Assembly (NCBI GenBank): GCA_943325515.2
Contig: CALPPS020000010.1
Span: 1 to 43,344 of the forward strand
Source of the DNA: Flavobacterium psychrophilum
GTDB lineage: Bacteria; Bacteroidota; Bacteroidia; Flavobacteriales; Flavobacteriaceae
Direction of reading: 5' to 3'
DNA length: 43,344 nt
Shown here: piece by piece, positions 33,701 through 42,100 of the stretch
Layout of the letters: each line of letters starts with the position of its first letter
How positions within the stretch are numbered: the stretch's first letter is position 1
Position numbers and translations under genes: made by a program
Notes under the pieces: model-generated
Database searches by the model: none
What the model was told of the DNA's origin: nothing
Seen by the model: the letters and a program-made list of their open reading frames with translations, nothing else

Positions 33701-34175
33701 CCATATATTTGGATTTGTAGGTCACATATGGATGTTCCATATCTACCCAATAGCCCATTTTTTCGGTCAAGTCGTTCCACACGTCGGTGTAACGCATTAC
33801 GGTTCGTTTACAAGCTTCATTGTATTCTTCTACCGAAATGGTTTTTCCGATGTCTTCTTTGGTAATTCCTAATTCTTTTTCAGTTCCAAGTTCTACTGGC
33901 AAACCGTGTGTGTCCCAACCCGCTTTACGTTTTACTTGAAACCCTTTTTGAGTTTTATAGCGACAAAAAATATCTTTAATAGCACGCGCCATCACGTGGT
34001 GAATTCCTGGTAATCCATTTGCAGAAGGTGGCCCTTCAAAAAACACATAAGGAGTTGCCCCTTCACGGGAAGTTATACTTTGTTCAAAGACGTTATTTTT
34101 TTTCCAAAAATCAAGAATTTCAGATGCCACAGTGGGCAGGTCAAGTCCTTTGTATTCAGTAAACTTAGCACTCAT
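30774..34175 (-). CDS. ileS: Isoleucyl-tRNA synthetase, type 2-like with GIHH signature
   Basis: Charges tRNA-Ile with isoleucine. The 1133-residue protein is longer than E. coli IleRS (938) and resembles the type 2 form. The class I signature in PPSANGLPGIHHVMAR reads GIHH (Gly57-His60) instead of HIGH, that is with the first and third residues swapped. The second signature is canonical, KMSKRLGN. The editing domain and a long C-terminal part are present. GXHH variants of type 2 IleRS have been linked with very high mupirocin resistance; this copy is the only ileS seen in the window. It heads an operon with the DksA-like gene. Confidence 0.96.
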   Translation of the reverse strand: MSAKFTEYKGLDLPTVASEILDFWKKNNVFEQSITSREGATPYVFFEGPPSANGLPGIHHVMARAIKDIFCRYKTQKGFQVKRKAGWDTHGLPVELGTEKELGITKEDIGKTISVEEYNEACKRTVMRYTDVWNDLTEKMGYWVDMEHPYVTYKSKYMESVWWLLKQIYNKGLLYKGYTIQPYSPKAGTGLSSHEVNQPGSYRDVTDTTVVAQFKTKVETLPSFLQGFGEVYILAWTTTPWTLPSNTALTVGPKIDYVLVETFNQYTFRPTKVILAKNLVGKQFGKGFFVSTEAHDFENFNEGDKNIPYKIITECKGSDLVGIRYEQLMKLALPYENAENAFRVISGDFVTTEDGTGIVHTAPTFGADDAKVAKEASPEIPPMLVLDENGNSVPLVDLQGKFIEGLGNLSGKYVKNEYYNDSEAPERSTDVEIAIQLKEENKAFKVEKYVHSYPHCWRTDKPILYYPLDSWFIKVTEIKDRMFDLNETINWKPKATGEGRFGNWLKNANDWNLSRSRYWGIPLPIWRTEDGTEEILIGSVEELYLEIEKSIAAGFQTANPFKGFEIGNMNEANYDLVDLHKNVVDEITLVSASGKPMKRESDLIDVWFDSGAMPYAQWHYPFENKDKIDENKDFPADFIAEGVDQTRGWFYTLHAIGTLVFDKIAYKNVVSNGLVLDKNGQKMSKRLGNAVDPFTTLEEYGPDATRWYMISNANPWDNLKFDLEGIAEVRRKFFGTLYNTYSFFALYANIDEFKYAEAEIPLDDRPEIDRWILSELHTLIKVVDEAYADYEPTKAARAISDFVQENLSNWYVRLCRRRFWKGEYGIDKIAAYQTLYTCLLNVAKLSAPIAPFFMDKLYRDLVNTTHNEEFTSVHLAKFPVSVENFVDKSLESKMMKAQTVSSLVLSLRKKEMIKVRQPLQKILIPILDENQRAEIEAVSDLIKAEVNVKEIELLDDASGVLVKQIKPNFKALGPRFGKDMGLISKEIQSFTPEQINELDSKGELTLVISGKSIILTSEDVEITSQDIPGWLVANANGITVALDITLTDELKNEGIARELVNRIQNLRKDSGFDVTDKIKVYIQNNDTLAKAIKENENYIKSETLTETLVLENELKNGSEIEFDEIKTRILISK

Positions 34176-34309
34176 TTTTGTGGGTTTCTTTAATCAGTTT
34201 GCGAAAGTAGTAAAATTAAGTTGAAAGTCATAAAGACATAAAGTCAAAAGTTGAAGTTTTGAATTGAAATAAAGAGTTTGATAGAATTATTATTTGCGAC
34301 TATGTCTAT

Positions 34310-35137
34310 TTATTTCTTTTCAAGAATTTTTTTGGAAATCTTTTCTACTTCATTTAATAGTAAAGGATAAGCTGGTTCAGCCATTCCAGAATGGTTAAAT
34401 CCTTGTAGTTCGTAAAGTCGAATATCTTTATTTTTGTTTAGTTTCATCATTCGAAAGAAATAGGCATTTTCTTCGTAACGCCCTAATAATTCCATTTCGC
34501 GATCACCTGTTATGAGCAAAATAGGAGGTGTATCTGCGCGAACAAAATTTATTGGGGCATACTTATCAATAGTTGGTTGTGTGCTTTTTATTCCTTGCTC
34601 TTTTCGTATCGTAAAATGTGTAATGACTTGTCCGCTAAAAGAAATTAATCCTGCTATATCCATTGGGTCAATGCTGTATTTGGCCAAATAAGATTTATCC
34701 ATAACAATAATAGTTCCCAAATAAGCTCCTGCAGAATGTCCGGAAACAAAAATTAGTTTTTTATTACCGCCATATTTTTCAATGTTATTGAATGCCCAGG
34801 AAACTGCTGCCGCCGCATCTTCAATATAGGCTGGTGCACTGACATTTGGAGAGAGTCTATATTCTACAGCAACTATGGCATAGCCTTTATCCATTAATGC
34901 TTTTGGAATTTGTTTTTTGCCTTTTGTTAGCCCTCCTCCATGAAACCAAATGATTGTAGCAAAATCTTTTTTATTTTCGGGATAATATATATCAAGAGTA
35001 CATTGAGTGTCAATATATGAATCCTTTTTATTTATGGTTTCGTCATAATAATGAATGTCGTTCTCCGTATTGTATTTTTGTTGCGCAATTGCAAAAGATA
35101 CATTTGCAAAAAATAAAAAGATAAATAATTTTTTCAT
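34310..35137 (-). CDS. Exported alpha/beta-hydrolase (esterase/lipase, HSL-like)
   Basis: A 275-residue periplasmic or secreted hydrolase. Signal peptide MKKLFIFLFFANVSFAIAQ is followed by the alpha/beta-hydrolase_3 layout: WFHGGG oxyanion motif (66-69), GHSAG with nucleophile Ser135, a likely Asp in ITGDREM and His in GFNHSGM. Substrate unknown; relatives act on short acyl esters. Monocistronic, with its own promoter. Confidence 0.88.
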   Translation of the reverse strand: MKKLFIFLFFANVSFAIAQQKYNTENDIHYYDETINKKDSYIDTQCTLDIYYPENKKDFATIIWFHGGGLTKGKKQIPKALMDKGYAIVAVEYRLSPNVSAPAYIEDAAAAVSWAFNNIEKYGGNKKLIFVSGHSAGAYLGTIIVMDKSYLAKYSIDPMDIAGLISFSGQVITHFTIRKEQGIKSTQPTIDKYAPINFVRADTPPILLITGDREMELLGRYEENAYFFRMMKLNKNKDIRLYELQGFNHSGMAEPAYPLLLNEVEKISKKILEKK

Positions 35138-35154
35138 TTAGATAAATTAATTTT

Positions 35155-35182
35155 CAAAGTTATCAAAAGTAAAACAAAGCAA
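35155..35182 (-). promoter_or_regulatory. Promoter of the esterase gene
   Basis: Minus-strand TTG at 35182-35180 and TAACTTTG at 35162-35155 with a 17-base spacer, 17 bases before the ATG. Confidence 0.62.
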
Positions 35183-35208
35183 CACTATCAATTTTTTTTG
35201 GATTCTTT

Positions 35209-35922
35209 TTAACTAAAAATTTCTTTTAAAACCTCAAGAGATTTTGGTTTTTTAAATCCATCTAGGTGAATGCTGTAATATTCCAAAAGAATTTTTAGTA
35301 GTATTTGACGTTCTATTCCTGCAAATACTTTTTGGTCGGAATCAAATTTTAAAGCGATTAGTTTTTTAAACAAAAAAGTTTCATGTTCACTAAGACAACT
35401 TGTTCCTAAAAATGGAGTAAAGTAACCCTCTTTCATTTCGAAATGGTTACCTTCAATCTCTGAAGTGTCGGGATAAAAGCCTAAAAATTTTGTTACTTCT
35501 AGCAGTAAAATTATATGGAAGTTTGATGTTTCTTCATGCGTATCGAGCCAAAGCAATGCGGTTTCTAAAAAAGTGAAAAGACTCTCGTTTTTTTCTTCTT
35601 CTTGTATGCTATGATGCAGCATTTCGGATAGAAAAATAACAATAGTGCTTTTAATAACATCAGTATTTATGGTTTGATAGGCTGTAGCTAGTTTTATTTC
35701 TTTGAAGTGTTCTAGTGTGCCTTTATTTTTGTGACTCGCTTCAATTTCGAGAAGTGTCAAGGGTTGAAAATAGGCAATTTTTTGATTGGATTTTTTGCTA
35801 GAAAAAGCACTTTGTACAAAATAGCTTTTCAATCCATCACTTTCGGTAAAGCATTTTACAATGAGACTTTTTTCCTGATATTTTATGGATGAAATTACTA
35901 TGGCTTTAGTTTTAACTAACAT
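35209..35922 (-). CDS. recO: DNA repair protein RecO
   Basis: Loads RecA onto SSB-coated DNA with RecR. The 237-residue protein has the N-terminal OB fold (MLVKTKAIVISSIKYQEKSL, then VKCFTESDG), SYFVQSAF and the helical C-terminal half. Zinc Cys residues of some RecO are absent. The frame is open to 36036 inside porZ; I chose the ATG at 35922, which overlaps the porZ stop by one base (TAATG), so expression is coupled to porZ. Confidence 0.92.
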   Translation of the reverse strand: MLVKTKAIVISSIKYQEKSLIVKCFTESDGLKSYFVQSAFSSKKSNQKIAYFQPLTLLEIEASHKNKGTLEHFKEIKLATAYQTINTDVIKSTIVIFLSEMLHHSIQEEEKNESLFTFLETALLWLDTHEETSNFHIILLLEVTKFLGFYPDTSEIEGNHFEMKEGYFTPFLGTSCLSEHETFLFKKLIALKFDSDQKVFAGIERQILLKILLEYYSIHLDGFKKPKSLEVLKEIFS

Positions 35923-38219
35923 TATCTTACAATCATCACCTTTTTTACAGCAGTTTCTGAAGCGTCTTCTGCGGCGATAAAAATCATGTAAACACCTGAA
36001 GCTACCTTGTGTTTTCCAAATGCAGTGGTGTCCCATTCAATAGTTCCACCTTCGGAAGTGGTTTCGTAAACTAAGTTACCTTCAATATCAGTGATTTTAA
36101 TATTAGCTTTAGAAATTAATCCAGCAATTTTTACGGTTCCAACAAATTCTGGGCGAACAGGATTTGGATATACATAAACATCTTTCAGACTATCGGCAGG
36201 TTTAGTTGAATTTCCTTGAAAGGAAACCATCCCTTTATCAGTCGCAAAAAAGATTTCGCCAGTTATGGGATTAATATCAATATCATTGATTACATTACTT
36301 GGAAGAGGGGAATTGTCTTTAGTAAAATGATAGATAGTTTCTTGTCCGTTTGATGAAAAAAGAAAGGCCCCAGAGTCGACAGTTCCAATCCATTTTTGAT
36401 TGGAACCATTAACCACAATATCAGTAATAAATTGTTCGTAAAGTAATTCTGAACCTATGCCATTTTCTTCAATAACTATTCGATTCGTTTTCATTTGCTC
36501 CGTCTCGTTATAACTGCTGGTGCTTCCTAGTATTCTTAATCCTTTGGTTGTTCCAATCCATAATTGACTTCTATTATCAACTGCTAATGCTCTAACATCA
36601 TTAGTAGGAAGATTACCAAGATCTTCTCCAAAAGTTATTTTTTTGAATACGTTTGTATTTTCATTGAATGCAATAACACCATCAGAAACTGAACAAATCC
36701 ATTTGGTGCCATTTTTGTCAATCGTCATTCTTCCCATTATAAGAGATTGATAGTTATTTATAATGTTTTCCATATTATAAGATTGCCATTGACCGTTTGA
36801 CCGCAAAACTTTTAAGCCATTTTTTATAAAGGTATTCGTAACCCATAAATCTCCTTTTCTATCATAGACAGTACCATTAATTCTTATACTTATGTTAGGG
36901 CCATCAAAAGTTAAACTTTCCAAACCGCTGTTTGATTGGTTAAATAGTGTAGTTGGAATATCGTTTTCTATTTTTAGCAATCCACTATGAAAGGAACTTA
37001 TATAAACTTGTGTTTCATCATTAGGATTTACTATAATTCTAGATAATGCTTTTGCGCCCAAAACATCAGATTTCGGAATGTTTAACCATCCTGATGGAGT
37101 ATATTTGCTTATTCCGAAACTTACAGGTTGTCCAATATTTAAGAAGATGTAAGGATTATAACTGACATCATAACCGCCATAAACTGCCCACAAATTTGAT
37201 GATGAACCGTTAATGGCAAAAATATAATTTCTTGATGGACCGTTTGGCATGATAAATTCAAAGTTTGTTGGAGCAGTAATGGTTGATGTTAGTAAACCAT
37301 TCTCATTTGTGCCAATAAATATGGTTTCATTTATTACTGTTGCACAAGAGAAATTAACTTGGTTTGAGGTTATTTGAGAATTTTGGATATGAATAATTTG
37401 ACTTAATGCTTGGTTATAAATATATACATGATTTAACGTGGTAACAACTAGATAATCTGCATTGGCTCGTATATCTAGTCCAGCTTGCTCCAAAGAAAAA
37501 ATTTGTTCAAAAAAAGTGCTGATATATTTGTAGATGATATTATTGGAATTCATTCCAATCAGTTGATTGTTGAAAGTAACTAATCCTTTCCAACTGCCAG
37601 CATCAAAAACTTGCCACTGAGCAAAATCATTTAAATTAGGATTAGAGATAGCTGCTTTTCTAATGCCATTTAATTGAGTTACTGCATAAATCTCATTGTT
37701 AAATATAGCCGTTTGGTAAACTTTTACTTGTTGTCCATTTGGACCTATAAAATAAGTGTCACCAAATTCAAGTGAAGCCAATTTATATTCCACTATACCG
37801 AAATCACATGAAACATAAACTACACCATCATATTCCATAAAATGATTTATTTTCTTAATGTTTGTAGGTATGTTTTTATTAATAATATCAACCACATTGA
37901 TTATACTTCCATCGGCATCATTAAAGATAATTATTAATCCGTTTTCATAACCTACAATTGTTTTATTGAAGGTATCGCTGTGATACATTGCAGAAATGGT
38001 TTGACCAGATAAACCATTTATTGTGTTGATGGTTTGCAAATCATTTGAAACTAGATTTTTTGAAAATAAAGCATTTTCTGCAGCGGCATAAATTTTATTT
38101 TCAGATTCTGAGATGTCTTTGATTTGATTATATGAAAAATAACCTTTCCAATTTGGGTTTGTTTGAGCAAAACCAATTTGAAAAATAATTAGCAAACAAA
38201 ACAGAACAGATTTTTTCAT
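35922..38219 (-). CDS. porZ: PorZ-like type IX secretion protein with C-terminal sorting domain
   Basis: A 765-residue cell-surface protein. Signal peptide MKKSVLFCLLIIFQIGFAQ, then two beta-propeller-like regions with repeated LWIGTTKGLRI and WVTN-type blades, and a C-terminal T9SS sorting domain beginning VYPNPVRPEFVGTVKI and ending in KKVMIVR. In Porphyromonas PorZ is part of the attachment complex that links cargo to A-LPS. Length (about 770) fits. It is cotranscribed with recO. Confidence 0.9.
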   Translation of the reverse strand: MKKSVLFCLLIIFQIGFAQTNPNWKGYFSYNQIKDISESENKIYAAAENALFSKNLVSNDLQTINTINGLSGQTISAMYHSDTFNKTIVGYENGLIIIFNDADGSIINVVDIINKNIPTNIKKINHFMEYDGVVYVSCDFGIVEYKLASLEFGDTYFIGPNGQQVKVYQTAIFNNEIYAVTQLNGIRKAAISNPNLNDFAQWQVFDAGSWKGLVTFNNQLIGMNSNNIIYKYISTFFEQIFSLEQAGLDIRANADYLVVTTLNHVYIYNQALSQIIHIQNSQITSNQVNFSCATVINETIFIGTNENGLLTSTITAPTNFEFIMPNGPSRNYIFAINGSSSNLWAVYGGYDVSYNPYIFLNIGQPVSFGISKYTPSGWLNIPKSDVLGAKALSRIIVNPNDETQVYISSFHSGLLKIENDIPTTLFNQSNSGLESLTFDGPNISIRINGTVYDRKGDLWVTNTFIKNGLKVLRSNGQWQSYNMENIINNYQSLIMGRMTIDKNGTKWICSVSDGVIAFNENTNVFKKITFGEDLGNLPTNDVRALAVDNRSQLWIGTTKGLRILGSTSSYNETEQMKTNRIVIEENGIGSELLYEQFITDIVVNGSNQKWIGTVDSGAFLFSSNGQETIYHFTKDNSPLPSNVINDIDINPITGEIFFATDKGMVSFQGNSTKPADSLKDVYVYPNPVRPEFVGTVKIAGLISKANIKITDIEGNLVYETTSEGGTIEWDTTAFGKHKVASGVYMIFIAAEDASETAVKKVMIVR

Positions 38220-38237
38220 TTTACTGAATTTGAACTA

Positions 38238-38245
38238 CAAATATA
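38238..38245 (-). promoter_or_regulatory. Putative -7 element of porZ
   Basis: Minus-strand TATATTTG 18 bases before the porZ ATG; no clear TTG upstream. Confidence 0.5.
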
Positions 38246-38280
38246 GTATAAACGAAAAAATTATCGGTTTGGTATTTTTC

Positions 38281-38310
38281 AAAAAAAATGCCTTCATTTC
38301 TGAAGACATT
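38281..38310 (-). terminator. Terminator of gdhA
   Basis: On the minus strand AATGTCTTCA and TGAAGGCATT pair (one G-U) around a GAAA tetraloop, followed by a T-run. It lies about 30 bases after the gdhA stop. Confidence 0.88.
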
Positions 38311-38340
38311 TTTTTGGTTAAGGTTGGTTTATTCTTGAAA

Positions 38341-39696
<1,356 letters not shown>

Positions 39697-39709
39697 TTAC
39701 TATTTTTAA

Positions 39710-39740
39710 GAAAACGTTTTCGTAAAATCGTACAAATATA
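39710..39740 (-). promoter_or_regulatory. gdhA promoter with palindromic operator-like site
   Basis: Minus-strand TATATTTG at 39740-39733 is followed by the perfect palindrome GAAAACGTTTTC (39710-39721), just downstream of the expected start of transcription. The palindrome resembles operators of LacI/GalR-type regulators. Confidence 0.55.
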
Positions 39741-39889
39741 CATTTTATTGAAATATTGGCATAATTTTTTTGAATTCTATTTTTTTATAATGGCAATTAA
39801 AATTAATTTTTTTACCAAAGGGGATTTAAATTAATTTATGACTTTTTGCCTCTTAGGGTTAAATTATTTTTTTTTGATAGCTAATTTTA

Positions 39890-39897
39890 TATATTTG
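39890..39897 (+). promoter_or_regulatory. Putative -7 element of the beta-barrel gene
   Basis: TATATTTG 26 bases before the ATG at 39924; the nearest TTG is only 13 bases upstream, so the -33 element is uncertain. Confidence 0.45.
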
Positions 39898-39923
39898 CTC
39901 TTGATTGAGCTGAAAAAAAATCC

Positions 39924-40688
39924 ATGTATAAGAAAATCTTTATAACGATTGTTTTAGTATTTACTATAGCAAGCTTAAATGCCCAATTTTCTGGTCGTTT
40001 GTATGGAGAAATTGGTATAACGGCTGGAGTAGCAAATTTTAAATCTGATTTTGGAGAAAGAGGTAGTTTTCAAAATTATATTCAAAACAACGGTTTCATT
40101 GTGACAGGGGTTTATTTTTTATCTTTTGATAACAATTATTCTAATCTTACCGATTATTTTAAATTGAGATTAGAACTATCTTATATGAATTGTGATATGA
40201 CGCATTACGGCAAGTGGGTTGACCCATCTAACCAAGGTGTTTTAGCAACACAATTAAGGGCTATGAAAGGAAATGTTCAGGCAGAAACTTTTGGAGTTCA
40301 ATTAGAGTATTATCCATTTGGGCAAGATGATAATACGAGAGAAGATGGATTAATTCCTTACATTAGTTTTGGAGGTCAAATAAGTAATTATTCAACTAAT
40401 ATAAGTTCTAGTTTAGGCCCATTAGATACTCCAATAAGTACCCCGGTTAAATATTTAAATGGAGGAATCAAACCAGATAGCAATGGTATAGTCCCATCTT
40501 TATCAACTAGTATTGGGTCAAGGTATAAGTTAACAACCTATACTTCATTAGTTTTAGATTTAAGACTACAATGTTATTTTTCTGACTGGGTTGATGGCAT
40601 GAATCCAAATAAGACCCTATATCCTGAAAACAAATCAAATGACTGGTTAACTTCGTTTAACGTAGGTTATATTTGGTACTTCAAATAA
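39924..40688 (+). CDS. THC0290_0291-type outer-membrane beta-barrel protein
   Basis: A 254-residue exported protein: signal peptide MYKKIFITIVLVFTIASLNA, then alternating beta strands with aromatic residues and a C-terminus ending in aromatic VGYIWYFK, as in outer-membrane barrels. Blocks EIGITAGVANFKSDFGERG, TQLRAMKGN, LEYYPFG, and SIGSRYKLTTYTSLVLDLRL followed by YFSDWVDGMNP recall the flavobacterial THC0290_0291 family as I remember it. Function unknown. It converges with hflX, one base apart. Confidence 0.72.
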   Translation: MYKKIFITIVLVFTIASLNAQFSGRLYGEIGITAGVANFKSDFGERGSFQNYIQNNGFIVTGVYFLSFDNNYSNLTDYFKLRLELSYMNCDMTHYGKWVDPSNQGVLATQLRAMKGNVQAETFGVQLEYYPFGQDDNTREDGLIPYISFGGQISNYSTNISSSLGPLDTPISTPVKYLNGGIKPDSNGIVPSLSTSIGSRYKLTTYTSLVLDLRLQCYFSDWVDGMNPNKTLYPENKSNDWLTSFNVGYIWYFK

Positions 40689-40689
40689 T

Positions 40690-41910
40690 TTAATTTTCTA
40701 AAGCATTCGCATAATCAGGGTATAAAAATTTATTGTAAGGGAAACGAGTTATATGAATTTCTCTGACAGCTTCATATACTTTTGCTCTAAATTCTTCGAA
40801 ATTTTCTTTATTAGTTGCTGAAATAAATAAAGTATTTTTTTCTCCTGCATTGTTCATCCAGGTTGCTTTCCATTCTTCAAGTGTATAATGCTTATTTGTT
40901 TTTTCAGTAATTAGGTCGTCAGATTCTATTACTAAATGTTTGTAAGCATCTATTTTATTGAAAACCATAATAGTGGGTTTGTGGTGGCTTTTGATATCCT
41001 CTAAAATTTGATTTACAGAATTGACATGCTCTTCAAAATCAGGATGAGAAATATCAATTATATGCAATAATAAGTCTGCTTCACGAACTTCATCAAGGGT
41101 GCTTTTAAAAGATTCAATTAATTGAGTAGGCAGTTTTCTAATAAAACCAACGGTGTCAGAAAGTAAAAATGGTAAATTTTTAATAACCACTTTACGAACG
41201 GTTGTATCCAATGTGGCAAATAATTTATTTTCTACAAAAACGTCACTTTTGCTAATCACATTCATCAGAGTTGATTTCCCAACATTGGTATAACCCACTA
41301 AAGCCACTCGAACCATTGCGCCCCGATTACTTCTTTGGACAGACATTTGTTTGTCAATGGTTTTTATTTTTTCTTTAAGAAGAGCAATTCTATCCCTTAC
41401 GATTCGTCTGTCGGTTTCAATTTCTGTTTCTCCAGGGCCACGCAGACCAATTCCTCCTTTTTGCCTTTCTAAGTGAGTCCACATTCCAGATAATCTTGGT
41501 AATAAATATTGACATTGAGCCAATTCCACTTGAGTTCTAGCATAAGAAGTTTCTGCTCTTTGAGCAAAAATATCTAATATTAAATTTGTTCTATCTAAAA
41601 TTTTACAATCTAAAATTTTGGAAATATTTTTCTGTTGAGACGGAGAAAGTTCGTCGTCAAATATTACTGTAGAAACATTATTTTCTTTAATGTAATAACT
41701 GATTTCATCCATTTTTCCTGTGCCTAAAAAAGTCTTAGGATTGGGTCTTTCAAGTTTTTGAGAAAATCTCTTAATCACTTGACCGCCAGCAGTAAAAGTT
41801 AAAAAATCTAATTCATCAAGATATTCATTTAATTTATCTTCACTCTGATTTTGAGTAACTATTCCAACAATAACCGTTCTTTCAAAATTTAGTATTTCTT
41901 TTTCTATCAT
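40690..41910 (-). CDS. hflX: GTPase HflX
   Basis: Ribosome-associated GTPase that splits stalled or heat-damaged ribosomes. The 406-residue protein has the N-terminal HflX domain (FLGTGKMDEI, DDELSPSQQKN), the GGIGLRGPGETEIETDRR linker, and the GTPase motifs GYTNVGKST (G1), DTVGFIRKLP (G3) and NKID (G4). Length is typical. A -7 element TATTTTTG lies at 41935-41928 on the minus strand, 17 bases before the ATG. Confidence 0.96.
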   Translation of the reverse strand: MIEKEILNFERTVIVGIVTQNQSEDKLNEYLDELDFLTFTAGGQVIKRFSQKLERPNPKTFLGTGKMDEISYYIKENNVSTVIFDDELSPSQQKNISKILDCKILDRTNLILDIFAQRAETSYARTQVELAQCQYLLPRLSGMWTHLERQKGGIGLRGPGETEIETDRRIVRDRIALLKEKIKTIDKQMSVQRSNRGAMVRVALVGYTNVGKSTLMNVISKSDVFVENKLFATLDTTVRKVVIKNLPFLLSDTVGFIRKLPTQLIESFKSTLDEVREADLLLHIIDISHPDFEEHVNSVNQILEDIKSHHKPTIMVFNKIDAYKHLVIESDDLITEKTNKHYTLEEWKATWMNNAGEKNTLFISATNKENFEEFRAKVYEAVREIHITRFPYNKFLYPDYANALEN

Positions 41911-41927
41911 TAGATTTTATTGAAACA

Positions 41928-41935
41928 CAAAAATA
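41928..41935 (-). promoter_or_regulatory. Putative -7 element of hflX
   Basis: Minus-strand TATTTTTG 17 bases before the hflX ATG; no clear TTG upstream. Confidence 0.45.
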
Positions 41936-42041
41936 GTAATTTGTAACTTAAAAAGGCATTAATTAATTTAACAAAAACGCATTAAAATTCCAATAAATGA
42001 ATCAAAAAGAGTATAAAAGTTTCTTATTTCAGAAATTTTAC

Positions 42042-42049
42042 TAAATTTG
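42042..42049 (+). promoter_or_regulatory. Putative -7 element of the adhesin-like gene
   Basis: TAAATTTG 51 bases before the ATG at 42101; the leader between is AT-rich without a clear hairpin. Confidence 0.45.
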
Positions 42050-42100
42050 AACTTCAAAAATTCTAAAAAGTATACAATCAATCTACTAAATTTTTATCAC

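Noticed and set aside
32501..33865. Several antisense frames of about 70-110 codons within ileS
   Set aside because: They mirror the codon structure of ileS and have no starts or motifs of their own.
35923..36036. N-terminal extension of RecO rich in Arg and Cys
   Set aside because: It lies wholly within porZ in another frame, and RecO proteins start at MLVKTKAIV.
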